The notes under the pieces: generated by a model
Database searches by the model: none
Told to the model about the DNA's origin: nothing
The model's input: the letters and a program-made list of their open reading frames with translations, nothing else
Assembly: GCA_037447655.1 (NCBI GenBank)
Contig: JBBHKE010001321.1
Span: 107,073-147,006 of the forward strand
DNA: 39,934 nucleotides
Direction of reading: 5' to 3'
Origin: Zygnema cylindricum
Lineage: Eukaryota; Streptophyta; Zygnematophyceae; Zygnematales; Zygnemataceae
In this document: piece after piece, positions 9,056 through 19,925 of the stretch
Layout of the letters: each line of letters begins with the position of its first letter
Position numbering within the stretch: the first letter of the stretch is position 1
Position numbers and translations under genes: made by a program

Positions 9056-10292
9056 TGAAGTTCTATGGGCTCCATTGCCCACAGAATTCGCAAATCCAAA
9101 AGAAGCTAATATAGATAGTGCCGACTCCAAGTTGATATAAACCCAAATGAATGATCCCTTGACAATTAGAGCCCCAATACACCTTCACCCCTGTGAAGAG
9201 AAGACCTTCTGTGTGCTCAGTTCCACCACAGAATGCAAAGCTTGAATATGTGTTTTGGACAATATTCCCCACTTTGATTTTCCCACTGAGTAAGTGCCAC
9301 CCTGGCACGCAAAGACTCTGACCGACTACACCCTGTGTAGCTTGGACTCCCCTGAGTCCACAGCAAAAAGAATCACTGAATTTGCTCACCCGAGCATTAA
9401 GTTATGGCTGGTCAAAGATGACATTTATAGTTACAAGCACTCTTAGAGAGAGGTACCTAAATATCACTAAGTCCTGGTCTGCCTATTCACGACTACCTAC
9501 TACTAAACCCTAGTCCAATAGGAACACTTTATAGTACAAAAAGGTACAATGGGCGATGTACTTATTGTACGGATATTGTAAGACATGGTCTACAAGGTGA
9601 CACCTGTCAAATCGGGAGCCATGGTTCCTCCTCCCATCTTCTCTGGCATCAAATAATGTGGCGCCACATGACAATGAATGACGTTATCACCGAAATGCCG
9701 CCAAAAGCTCACTTCGCGTGGCGGCTACAATGTCGGCCGTTAGATCAAAACATTTTTTACACGGTTCAGATTCGCGTACATGCATGAATTGTTCCTCTTC
9801 GTTAGCCTGGTGTTAATTAACTGATGCGTCAAGGTTTTTATTCCTTTGAAACAAGATAAGCGTATTGTTTCGTTAACGCCTTATTGGATAAGGCATACCA
9901 CTCCAATTATTTCCATAGACCCTAGTTCAAATCTTGTTAGGAGCAGCTTTTGGTTATTTGTTGGTTTGTTGGAATTCTCTACTTGTTTGCTTTTCAATAC
10001 TTATTATAACCAATATATTTCATCGTTGACTGTAAGTTATAGGCTAAAGCTAACGGTTGTTAGAGGATGGTAGGTACCAGGATCAAATCCTGGTTCTAGA
10101 AGTTCCATTTTGGTACAAACTACGAATTAGCCTATCCTCTTCAGACAGCTATGGCTCTAGCTCTCTTTTTGGACTTTAGTGACTGTAACAAGTATGGTGA
10201 CCGGAGAGAGTTGAGCTAGAAGCAGGCTGCCTTTGCTGGCTTACTCTATTTATTTTTCCAATACAAACCTAGAAAATACATAAATTTCAACA
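9056..10292 (-). repeat. 5' LTR of element B
   Basis: 1237 bp, opening TGAAGTTC next to the PBS and ending in ATTTCAACA. It is longer than and clearly diverged from the LTRs of A, C, D and E, yet keeps their landmarks in the same order: GTAC-rich hairpin at about 9534-9573 (AAAAAGGTAC, loop with GGGCGAT), the clearest T-arm-like motif at 10073-10093 (CCAGGATCAAATCCTGG), and the U3 hairpin at about 10144-10230. Its partner LTR is missing, so no target duplication can be checked. GAGGT follows its right end. Confidence 0.85.
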
Positions 10293-10664
10293 GAGGTCCA
10301 TTTGGAAAAATAGTAAAAATCGTTAATGAATTTTTGTCCATACAATTTCGTGCATGATACACATTTCAAACCATAGTTCAAAAGTAGGTGAAAGTAGGCC
10401 CATACAATATGCGTATTGTATGCAAAATATACAATATGACTTTAAGACCCATATTGTATTTAGACCTATTCAAACCAATTAAAACATTCAGACCAAAAAT
10501 TGGACCAATTAAAACATTCAGACGAAATTTTTTTTTTTACACCGTCAGATTCGAACGATCGGACGATCGCTGATCAAAGTAGCGATCTAAGAAGATCACA
10601 TGAAAAGCCCATAACACAACTTACAATAAAGGCGCCGACCAAAGGTCTACCATAAAACTTACCG
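10293..10664. other. AT-rich stretch without a gene
   Basis: No coding region is supported. It holds a short direct repeat (CCAATTAAAACATTCAGAC occurs twice about 28 bp apart near 10475-10522) and several copies of ACAATATG/CATATTGT that can pair with one another. Otherwise I see nothing in it. Confidence 0.5.
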
Positions 10665-11450
10665 CGAGCAAAAAGTGTGACGCTGCAACGTCTCTTTTCG
10701 AAATTGTCCGTACATGAATGATAAAATTCCGTACATTATCCGTGAAATTTATGTTCAGTTTACCAAACAGAAAGCACTAATACGTGCAAATTATCTTTTC
10801 GTCAAATTCCGTTCATTTCTCGTAAAAAATGTCCAGTTACCGTAAAATGCCATATAGTTTCCATAAATTTCCCGTTCAGCTAACCAGACAAAAAGTACAT
10901 TACGTTTTTTTGCGATTTTTTCAAACGTCACGAATAATCCGTAAAAATCGGAAAACATGAAGCGGGATTTGAAAAACTATGGTTTTTCATAGTTGTTCAA
11001 ACCATATTTTAATCACGATTCAATTGCTCGAATTATACGTAAGTAACACATTGAACGATTTGAAAAAAAACGTTAAAATCGTTAATGATTTGGTATCCGT
11101 ACTATTCTGTAAATGTAAAAAATCTGTAACATCGTACATAATTCAAACTTACCGCCCACGAATGGTTCAACACTGCAACGTTTCTTTTCGTAAAATTTTG
11201 TACATTTATGTAAAATCGTTGTCCGGTTTAACGGACAGAAATTACCGAGAAGTGCAACATATCTTTTCGTCAAAGTTCGTACATTTCTCGTAAAACACCG
11301 TACATTTCTCTTAAAATACCGTGTATTTCCCGTAAAATACCGTAAATTTTTGCAAATTTTCTGTTAAGTTTACCGGACATAAAATACTCCACGTTTTTTT
11401 GAGATTTTTTCAAAAGTCACAAATTATAGGTATAAATCGGAAAAAATGAA
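10665..11450. repeat. Degenerate direct duplication, unit about 480 bp
   Basis: 10665-10970 and 11145-11450 share a long ordered series: AACTTACCGC, CTGCAACGT..CTTTTCG, GTACAT, a GTTCAG/GTCCGG-TTTA...GGACA block, TATCTTTTCGTCAAA, several TTTCTCGTAAAA, then ACGTTTTTTTGCGATTTTTTC and GTCAC. Within each copy the motif CCGTACATTTCTCGTAAAA is itself repeated at short intervals. The family also occurs at 1020-1135. Non-coding; the type of repeat is unknown to me. Confidence 0.6.
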
Positions 11451-11843
11451 AAAATCGCACGATTTGAACAACAACACCGTTTTTTATTGGTTGTGTTTTT
11501 TTCTAATATAGAAAAAGACACAAATGCGAAAAAAACCCTAAACATGTTTGTACACACGACGTCCGCGCGGCGCGGCGCGTCGTAAAACCAAATGAAAGTG
11601 GGGTGATGTGGACGCGTCCTGTGCTTTGCCCCACACCCCCCACACGTTGTCCGTAGCGCGAAAAATGCAAGGTTCAACATTGTTTTGTTCTATGGTGTAT
11701 ATAAAATCATTTATTTACGTGGTCCACAAAATGCGACATGACAAAATACGAATTTACTCTGGCCTAATTCTAATAACATGTTAACGGTAACAATTAACTA
11801 ACTCTACTGTAAATCTCCGATTTGTGAAGGGTAGGTGTACTGT
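11451..11843. other. Non-coding stretch with a GC-rich island
   Basis: 11560-11660 is much richer in G and C (GACGTCCGCGCGGCGCGGCG and nearby) than its AT-rich surroundings. A minus-strand 87-codon frame runs across it, but the translation shows no recognisable domain and is compositionally ordinary for a chance frame. No gene is called. Confidence 0.4.
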
Positions 11844-11933
11844 ACTAAACATTCCAACTATACTGTCTCTTTGACTAAACATTCCACCTATACTGTCTCT
11901 TTGACTGAACATTCCAACTATATTGTCTCTTTG
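11844..11933. repeat. 30-bp tandem repeat, three copies
   Basis: Three consecutive near-identical 30-bp units start at 11844, 11874 and 11904. Each contains AAACATTCCAACTATACTGT or a one-to-two-base variant and ends CTCTTTG. A fourth unit begins at 11934 but breaks off after a few bases. Confidence 0.9.
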
Positions 11934-12164
11934 ACTTTTCAGTATTGTGCTGGTATTAACATTAAAGCAAAACTAACGTTAATATAGAAAGTTTTCATTT
12001 AGTGCTAACCATTTTATATTATGTTCAAAAAAAATGGGGTTATGTATAACAATATGTTTTCTCGTAAAACGTCCACATGACATCTCAACTATAAAACAAT
12101 AGGTGCATTTCGCATGTAAATTAATTTTCAATACCTAGCTGCCGGAAAGAGGGGAAAGATTACT
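11934..12164. other. Stretch with no recognised feature
   Basis: AT-rich sequence between the tandem repeat and the first fold-back element. It contains TAACGTTAATATAG near 11976, similar to sequence in the arms of the second fold-back element, but I could not extend the match into a copy. Confidence 0.35.
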
Positions 12165-12580
12165 TAACATTAAGCATACATAGCCTAAGGGTGAACTTCA
12201 ATTAGAGGAAAAGTGGGGTTGTTTATTGGACGCCGTACAATTTCGTACATATTCGTATTAATTTTTGTTTTTTTTCAGACGAAACACGACGAAACATGTT
12301 AAGTGGATGGCTCCAATATTATAGGCGTAAGTATCGTCCGTTGGATGTCTCACTTTTTTAGATTCGCGAAGCAATCACTTAAATGGTCCAGTGTGAAGAA
12401 ACTCTCCTCGGCAACGGACGATACTTACGCCTAAAATATTGGAGCCATTTAGTAAAAATGTTTCGTCATGTTTCGTTTGAAAAAAAAAATGGTACGAATA
12501 TTGTACAAAATCATATGGCATCCAGTAAACAACCCCACTTTTCCTCTAATGGAAGTTCACTCTTAGGGTTAATGTTTTTT
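12165..12580. mobile_element. Fold-back/MITE-like element 1
   Basis: The two halves are inverted copies of each other. The left arm carries GTGAACTTCAATTAGAGG, AAAGTGGGGTTGTTTA, ACGAAACATG, GGCTCCAATATT and GGCGTAAGTATCGTCCGTTG. The right arm carries their reverse complements in reverse order, ending GAAGTTCACTCTTAGGGTTAA. Arms are about 170 bp around a short centre near 12345-12405. There is no coding capacity. Both ends show AACATTAA in the outward-to-inward sense, followed by CCTAAG, with an extra dozen bases on the left. A TTAA-type (piggyBac-like) origin is possible but not shown. Confidence 0.75.
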
Positions 12581-12734
12581 TCGTCGCGTAAAACATCTTT
12601 TCTCTGCACACACTTGTCGGATTGTGGATCTAACGGCTAGAATTGAAAGCTAAAACTTTCAGCTTCTTAATGGCGGTTTCAAATAGAAAACCGGAAAAGA
12701 CTTTTTTAGTGGTGGAAAAAAAATTAACCCTCAT
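12581..12734. other. Spacer between two fold-back elements
   Basis: About 150 bp without recognisable coding sequence or repeat structure. Confidence 0.4.
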
Positions 12735-13595
12735 AACGATACACTGTGTACTATACTATTTTATATTTGTTCTGTAACGTTAATATGCTCCGCTCTCGGT
12801 ACTAAACTCCAGCTATACAAATTACGTAACAGATTATCATATGTGGCATGCCACGCTATACATAATACAATATATTATAATATCATATAACATACTATAT
12901 CTTTTTCTACTTATCGCCAATAAGGAATTTGTAAGTCTCGAAGCGATATATCAAAACCCCTAACCGTTCAACAACAAAAAACTATTGTTATCAGATTTAT
13001 CGCGATATGTGTTTTGCCGATACACAACACTATAAAACATTGTTAGATTTTACTAGAACTTTAATGTTTTGCACGATCTTCAAATCCCATAAGTATATTT
13101 TTCGGCGAATGTTGTCAAGGTAATACACTTGCACTTGAAATAGTGTCGATGTCAGCGTAGCGTAGACACTACAAAGTCGACATACAAACTTGAGTTAAAT
13201 GCCAAAGTTAACGTTACTGTTTTTTTAGTGTTGTATATAGATGGTCATTTGTCGATAATAAATATGCAATTTTTTTTGTAATGTTGTGTATCAACAAGTA
13301 ATATGTCGCAATAACAACGATACCAATAGTTATCGGTTATCGAACAGTAAAAGGTCCCAATATATCGCTCCGAGAAGAACAAGTTCCTTATCGGCGATAA
13401 GTACGGAACATTTAGTGCGCTATACAATAGTATTTGATAATATATTGTATTGTATGATTGACTTTATATAGCGTGGCATGCCACGTATGAAAATTTGTTC
13501 CGTCCGCTTTATTCAAGGAGTTTAGTACGGACAGCGAAACACATTAACGTTAACAAATTTATAATAGTAGTTTACAGTACTAAACGTATAGTAGC
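12735..13595. mobile_element. Fold-back/MITE-like element 2
   Basis: This is a second long inverted repeat. The left arm runs from GTGTACTATACTATTTTA and TAACGTTAATATGCTCCGC through ACTAAACTCC to the 12-bp palindrome GTGGCATGCCAC (about 12843), then GCGATATATC and ACTATTGTTATC. The right arm has the complements in reverse order, with the palindrome again at about 13474 and GTTAACGTTAATGTG on its complementary strand. Arms are about 300 bp around a centre near 13060-13270. No transposase is encoded, so it would be non-autonomous. Superfamily not identified. Confidence 0.75.
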
Positions 13596-13920
13596 GCAAC
13601 TAAAAATTTCAGCTACATGGTACTATCTAACATTCTTGAGAGCAAAATGAACTGCATTGTCAGACTGCAGCCATTTTCTGCCACCATTAATTTTCGCCAT
13701 ATGTAAGTGATACGAAGGCGTAAATAAACTTGTAAAATAATCAGCAGTGAAAAGGATAATGTGGAAGGATATGGGAGCGTGGAACCTTAGTAAAACCCAA
13801 TAAAAACAAAACACCAAGCAAATATCACGATTGTTTTGCAAAATTGGGGGTGGGGGAGAGGGGTCGGCCGCGCATCTGCGAAATAAACCGTACAATTGTA
13901 CAGTCCGTACAACTATCCCT
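13596..13920. other. Non-coding stretch
   Basis: No supported gene. A 90-codon minus-strand frame here has no recognisable domain. A G-rich run (GGGGGTGGGGGAGAGGGG) lies at about 13845-13862. Confidence 0.35.
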
Positions 13921-14480
13921 GGTAGCTATTATTACGGGTTTATCGGCTTTTTATTAGCGAAAACATCGGTGTCAATATATCGTGCCAGTATATCGATTAT
14001 CTACAAGCCAAAAAGGTACATATCGGTCATCGGCTAAACCGATTAAATACACAACACTCTTTTTTTGACATACCGATTTGGTGCGATAAATTGATAAAAA
14101 AATTTATTAAAAAAAAAGCTAAAAAAACCGATATTGCAATGTATTACTTGTAAATGTAGGGCCTCATAATTATTGGTGTTAAGTATAATTTTCAGACGTA
14201 TACTTGTACTATTTTGTATGAAAACATGAAACGGATTATCATAAGTGGCATGCCACAATAAATAATGTTTAAATTATAATACGATATAGTATTAAGTACT
14301 TTGACATAGTAAACTACATTTTTTGACACTTATGAGAAATAAAAAAATTGTTGCTTCGAGAGCGATATATCGGGACCCCTCACCGTTCGATAACCGATAA
14401 CTATTGGTTTCGGTTGTATCACGATAATATTGGAACAGATATACAACATTAGATTTTTTTTATTTATTTCGACACAAATA
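13921..14480. repeat. Partial and degenerate copies related to fold-back element 2
   Basis: 14215-14470 aligns in order with the left arm of the element at 12735-13595: ACGGATTATCATAAGTGGCATGCCAC, AGAGCGATATATCGGGACCCC, CACCGTTCGATAACCGATAA and ACTATTGGTTTC. It lacks the matching right arm. 13930-14060 contains more of the same vocabulary (TATATCG, ATCGGTCATCGGC) but is too degraded to place. Confidence 0.55.
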
Positions 14481-14582
14481 CAAAAAATAGCATTATGAAC
14501 ACTAAACTTTAGTACCGTACACTAAGTACAGTACTGTATCATTTACGTTAATTTGTTAAAACACAATGAGCCATGTAAGAGG

Positions 14583-14959
14583 TTGTAAACGGTCAACCGA
14601 AACCGTGACCAACTGTTAACCGACCGCCCGCTTCGGATCAGAAAGGGATATGGTTGCCAAATTTAAGGGGTCGTGCGGATTCAAGCGGTTGTTTCACAAA
14701 ACAAAAACAAATAAATCGGTTAGGGTCAGGCAAGCAAAGAACAAAAAAAAAATAAAAATTTTGTACTATCCATACAATCCAACATTAATGTACTTTGTAC
14801 TTTTGTTATCGCGGAAGGTATACGGGAGATGTACCACTAGTTTTGTACTTATTCGGGTACGTGCGGGTACTTGTAGTCGTGAGAAATCGAGTTTCGGTTA
14901 ACTTTTGCTTTAGTAAACGCGTTTCGGTTAACGATTAACAATTTAGGAACGTGACATAA
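14583..14959. mobile_element. Left arm (outer part) of a large inverted-repeat element
   Basis: This is the reverse complement of 38978-39350 along almost its whole length: ACGGTCAACCGAAACCGTGACC, TTGCCAAATTT, CATACAATCCAACATTAATG, GTACGTGCGGGTACTTGTAG, GAAATCGAGTTTCGGTTAAC and AATTTAGGAACGTGACATA all recur inverted. Element C is inserted at its inner end, and the rest of this arm continues at 38640. It could be a fold-back transposon or a Mutator-like element with long terminal repeats. No transposase is visible. Outer ends and any target duplication could not be fixed. Confidence 0.7.
14955..14959. repeat. Target-site duplication of element C, left copy
   Basis: CATAA directly before the left LTR of C. 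The same five bases follow the right LTR at 38640-38644, 23.7 kb away. This proves that the two outer LTRs belong to one original insertion. Confidence 0.9.
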
Positions 14960-15943
14960 TGTAATTTTGTATCCCCAATTGGACTACAAAATCGAGGAAG
15001 CCTCTACAAATTTTTTGACTAACCCACTTTTAACTAAGACTACTGCTACCCAAGCACGTATATAGACAATCTGACTGCACCCTTGTGCAGTCTGGACTCC
15101 CTTGAGTGCCCAGCAAAAAGAATCATAGAAAACGCAAGGCGATTAATTATCAAGTGGCAAAGATACCACGATTTACACAAGCTCTCTGGGAGAGAGGCGG
15201 CTACCACCTAAATTCTCTAAATCCTAAACCCCTCACACAATCCCTATCTACCTAAGTACGCTTCAATTAGAAGACTGTACAATATAGAAAGGTACCATGG
15301 CCGATGTCCTTTCTGTACGGCCTGTGTACAACAAAGCCATGGAGTGGATGTTTGTCTCCTTCGAATATGCCATCACGCTTCCCGAGATTCTCGCTTCCGA
15401 ATGTTACCTTGCCACGTGGCACTAGGTCATGTTACACGCGAAAATCGCCAAAGCGGCTATTCTGTGATCCCCGCGATGATATGTGCCGTTGGATCTAAAC
15501 CGACTTTTAATACTAGCGCTCAAACAAATGTCCGGTACATTTGTTTCGTGAGGGTTTTGTGTTCGCACACCAGTTTCCATGTCTTTCATCTGTAATTTTG
15601 TTATCAGATTAAAGTTCCTAAACAGTGAATAAATAAAATTCAAACCCTATATAGTTTAACGAACTTCTACGTCAGAACGATTAGAACTGACGGCTACGCC
15701 TCGTTTTGCCGGTCGGAGGTTCGAGTCTTGCCAGACTCACCTTTTTGTTGAGAGTGACTTATGTCACTCTTCAGTCCTGCCTATGAAGCTGAGGCAGCCA
15801 TGGCTCCACCACCCTCTTTTTCCTTCAATGACTACAACAAGTATATGGGCTACAAAGAGGAGGTGGAGGCAAGCTGCCTACGTTTTTACTTTAATCTATC
15901 CAGACTTAGAAAATAACCCCCCCTAAATCTATCAATTTCAACA
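14960..15943 (-). repeat. 3' LTR of element C
   Basis: 984 bp, TGTAATTTTG...TTTCAACA. Landmarks: GTAC-rich hairpin at about 15275-15320 (AGAAAGGTAC pairing with GTCCTTTCT across a loop with GGCCGAT), G-box GCCACGTGGC at 15411-15420, GGAGGTTCGAGTC (a standard tRNA B box) at 15715-15727 followed by CCTTTTTG, a small perfect hairpin GAGTGAC/GTCACTC at about 15751-15768, and the U3 hairpin at 15793-15878. Confidence 0.88.
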
Positions 15944-18859
15944 CTCCTTTTTTTTTCTAGTCTTATTTCAACTTCTATTTTAGTCCACACTTTTCTCTAC
16001 AATATTTTAACTTCGGAGAGGGCACAAGTTTTGTCATCATATTATCCACCATTTCTCCATCTGACTTATACACAGATTCACAATTTTGTTTTGAACTTTT
16101 TCCCTCACAAAACTCTTATGTCCATGTGTTTAGCCTTGAAATGATGCTTTGGATTGGCTGCTATTGCAATGGCAACCTGATTATCACAGAAAACTTCATG
16201 CACTCCCTCTTTCATGTACCCTAGTTTTTGTAACAAAGACTTGACCCACATCAACTCTTTCACAACATAACATGAGGCCATGCACTCAGCCTCCTTAGTG
16301 GACTGAGCAAACACCTTTTGTTGCTTGCTATTCCAATAGCAAGCACCTTCCCCGCATACAACACATACCCAGAAGTGTATCTTCTCATTGGTGGATCCCC
16401 GTAACTGGCATCACTCTAAGTAGTGATGTCAATGTGCTTCCCTCCTAAATGCAACCATAAATCTCTAGTTTCCACCAGATATCTCATGACTCTCTTGGGT
16501 GCCTCCCAATCTCTCTGCATAGGATCATTAAGCCCCCTACTGAGGACTTCAAAAGCTGGTGCTATGTCTGGCCTAGTACAATTCATAAAATATATTAAGC
16601 TACAAATAGAATTCATAAGTTGTTTCTCTTCTGCGCTCATATAATCATCTAAGATTATCACTCCTCTTTGTACACTCCCATCACTGGATTTTCTCAAGTC
16701 CATGGGAGTCGTACAACTATTTGCCTTTTCCATCTGGAATTTTTGAAGCATATTCCCTATAGCTTTTTTTTGGGCAAGTTTGATAATCTTTTTCCCCTTA
16801 TCTCTTTCCATTTGAATCCCCAAAATGTATTTTGCCTCCTCTAAATCTTTTATGTCAAATCTGCTTCTAAGATGTTTCTTTTATTTATTGATCTTTTCCA
16901 TAGACTTACTCAATACCAGCAAATCATCAACATAAACTGCAATGAAAAGAACACCATTCTCATCCTCAAACATATGAATTGAATGGTCAGAACTAATCTG
17001 ATTATATCCCAGACCCATGAGGAACTCATCTAGTTTTTTATTCCATTGTCTGGGAGACTGCTTCAGTCCATATAAGGTCTTTATGAACCTGCAGACTTTG
17101 CTCTCCTCTCCTTTCTCCACAAACCCCTCTGGTTGCCGCATGAAGACTTCTTCCTCTAGCTCTTTATTGAGAAAGGCGGTCTTAAGGTCCATCTGGTGTA
17201 TCTCCATGTCTTCCACTCTTGCTAGACTGAGGATAATCCTTACTGATGGGAATCGAACAACTGGAGCAAAGGTCTCCTCATAGTCTATTCCCTTTTTTTG
17301 GTTGAACCCCTTTGCTACCAACCGAGCCTTATATCTTTTAATGGTATTATCTGGTTTCAGATTTAGTTTAAACACCCATTTGCATCCAATTGGTGTTCTT
17401 TCCGGAGGACAATCCACCAGTTCCCAAGTATTTGCTTCCATGATGGAGGCCATCTTATCATTTATGGCTCTTACCCATCTGTCTTTCGCCGGGCTGTTAA
17501 CTGCCTCCAAGTATAAGTGAGGCTCATCAGGGTGAGACAGCTTAGTTACTTTGTTAGTGGCATGTTTTTTGTAGCCTTTTGCTGCTTCTTTGTCCCCCTT
17601 CAAAATCCGAACCAGAAATGGAGGGAAGTCTCGGATTCCTCCTCACTGTCTCATTGGCACCCCTTTCCATGGGGGCCATTTCCGGCTCCTCCTCCTCTGT
17701 CTCCTCTTAGTGCGTGGGGATATGGGGAGCTTCAGGTGTATCTCCCCTATCTTGGACTTCCCTTGAATCTGCAATCACTTTTTCCCTCATGTTTATTCCG
17801 AGAAGATCTGGGTCCTCCTCACTTTCAAACTCAAAACTGATTCTTATCTTCTTGGTGTATTTGAAGGAATCAAATGACTTCTATTCATCCATGACAACTA
17901 GGTGTTTTACCAGGATGATATCTTTTTTGGCTAAGTCATAGACCCTATATCCTTTGATATCCTCATCTTATCACACAAAATATCTAGGTTTCCCCTTAGC
18001 ATCTAGTTTCCATTTTTTCATATCCGTATCAAGACTGTAAACTTGACTACTAAATACTTTCAGGTGAGAAATATTTGGTTTCCTTCAAATACAACTCACA
18101 TAAAGTGACATTCCTTTCACGGCTGAGGTAAGGACTCTATTTTTAATGTAGTTAGCACAGTTCATAGTTTCTTCCCAAAACCTTTTTCCTATCTTCTTTT
18201 CGGCCAACATACTACATACACTATCTCGTAGAGTCCCGTTCAACCTCTCAGCTACCCCATTTTGTTCTGGATTATTCATTACAATATTTTGATGTCGAAC
18301 TCCCTCATCCCTCAAGTATTCGTCAAACTGGTTAGGGGTATATTCTCCCCCAATATCACTTTTTATTCGTTTAATAGGGGTTCCATGCAACTTCTCACTC
18401 CGAGCTTTAAATTCTTTGAAGTAAGTTGGTGTTTCAAACTTTGTTTTCAAGAAATAGACTATAGAGTATCTAGACCTGTCATCAGTAATTGTCAACATAT
18501 ACCTTTTCCCTCAGACCGAAGGTACTTTTTCCGGTCTCCAAGTATTTTTGTGGACCAGATCTAGTACTTTCTCTCCTCTATATGTGGCAGTTTTGGGAAA
18601 GGGGAGCCTGTGAGCCTTACCCTGGGCACAACCACTACAATCATCCATCATTTCATTGTCACCAAACTGAATGCCTTCTACTACACTAAGCTTCTTCATT
18701 TCCATCAGCCTATCAAAATGCATATGCCCCAACCGCTTTTGCCAAATCATCAAGTTTGGGACACCAAATAGTAAACACTTTTTTTTTCATTTCTCAAGTT
18801 AAGCCTAAACATTCCTTCGCTACCATTATCTACGATGAATTGAAATTCATCCCCATACT
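15944..18859 (-). pseudogene. Element C pol remnant (pre-integrase to RNase H)
   Basis: Decayed pol read on the minus strand in several broken frames. From 18753: MIWQKRLGHMHFDRL and DCSGCAQGK, the integrase zinc site. From 18498: the integrase core with SDIGGEYTPNQF (asparagine of the usual SDNGGEY changed) and QNGVAERLNGTL. 17603-16881: reverse transcriptase with GCKWVFKLNLKPDNT, HQMDLKTAFLNKELEEEVF and YVDDLLVLSKS. 16823-16416 and 16314-16105: connection and RNase H with STKEAECMA and CDNQVAIA. Many stops and frameshifts separate these blocks. It breaks off at 18859 just inside the segment before integrase, where element E' inserted. An A-rich polypurine tract abuts the LTR from 15944. Confidence 0.87.
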
Positions 18860-19912
18860 TGAAACTCTGAGACCTCCAAAAGTCCTCAGAGTGGACAACT
18901 TTCAAGAATCCTCTAGGATAACTCTAACCCCTTTGTGTTTCAGCAAAAACAACTGCCACCGTGGCAGACAAAAACTTTGACCACCTGTACCCGTGTGAAG
19001 GGAAGACTCCCGTGAGTCGATAGCAAAAAGAATCTCTGAATTTGCTCTCCTGAGCAGTGAGTTATGGAGGGTCAAAGTTGACCTTTTGTACAGAAGCTTT
19101 CTGGGAGAGAGGGTCCTATCTCCTAATTTTTCTAAGTCTTATCTCTCTCACAGACTCTATCTATTGATGTACGACACCAATCAAATTATAGTTCCGTACG
19201 CAAAAGTACAGCTGCTGGTGTACTTTATGTGCGGACATTGTACGACATGGCCTAAATGTCGACACATGTCATATTCGGATTCGGTGCCATAATCTCGGAG
19301 ATACCATGATCCAATGTAATTTAGCCACGTGTCATCCGATGTGACGATGGCCACAAACCGCCAAAATCTTCTTTCGCGATCTCGGCGCTAATTCCGACCG
19401 TCCGATTAAATTCGAATTTAATCGTAGCCGTAATAAATACATGCGCGGTATTCGTTTCAATAAAGAAATAAATGCGCGGTATTGATTTCTTGTTCGTACC
19501 GTAATCCATACTTATACATTACCAAATCTATGTATCCCGTAAACAATTACAGTTAAATTAGTTATCCTACGTATTGATGTTTAACTAAATATCAAACCAT
19601 ATAGTACGTAACGCTAGTTCTAGACTTAACGGCTAACGCTACTGGCTACCTGCTGTCTGGCGCCGGTAGGTACCAGGATCAAATCTTGTGGCCGACACAT
19701 ACCTTTTAGTAAATAAACCCCTAACTAATATAAATTTCCCGTAAACCTCTGGATAGCCTAGGTAGCCATGGCTCTAGCTCCCTCTCCAATTTCTTAGTGA
19801 CTGCGACAAGTTTGAGAGTTGGAGAGAGAAGTTAGAGGTAGACTGCCTCGGCTTCTTTCTATATTTCTATTTAGACCTAGAAAATACTTAAAATGGACCA
19901 TTAATTTCTACA
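18860..19912 (-). repeat. 3' LTR of element E'
   Basis: 1053 bp, TGAAACTCTGAG...TTTCTACA. Same subfamily as the LTRs at 30705 and 36113, but with many more private changes than those two show between themselves. Landmarks: GTAC-rich hairpin at 19194-19234, GCCACGTGTC at 19324-19333, T-arm-like motif at 19669-19689, U3 hairpin at 19761-19847. A polypurine tract follows from 19913. Confidence 0.88.
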
Positions 19913-19925
19913 CTCCCCTTATTTT

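Larger units (their letters stand above)
8657..9075 (-). pseudogene. Element B gag, 5' part (right of insertion A)
   Basis: The frame opens at 9075 with MEPIELQVMGPPSRVPMFDG, again about twenty bases inside the LTR and passing through the PBS. It continues with FTYWEFTMEGLLIEKHFWGIVSGQVRCPP and stops near 8875. A second frame (from 8823) gives EENDSKMWEYKNTIAKHLILRYV, the next gag block, and ends exactly at the insertion point of element A. The rest of gag is at 1319-2215. Stops and frame shifts mark it as long dead. Confidence 0.8.

Noticed and set aside
12165-12580. Firm piggyBac assignment for fold-back element 1 from TTAA next to CCCTAA
   Set aside because: TTAA abuts the repeat at the right only; at the left it is about a dozen bases away, so the target duplication is unproven.
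13623-13895. 90-codon minus-strand frame, and other short frames between 9846 and 14901
   Set aside because: No domain, no codon pattern, AT-rich repeat surroundings; judged to be chance frames.
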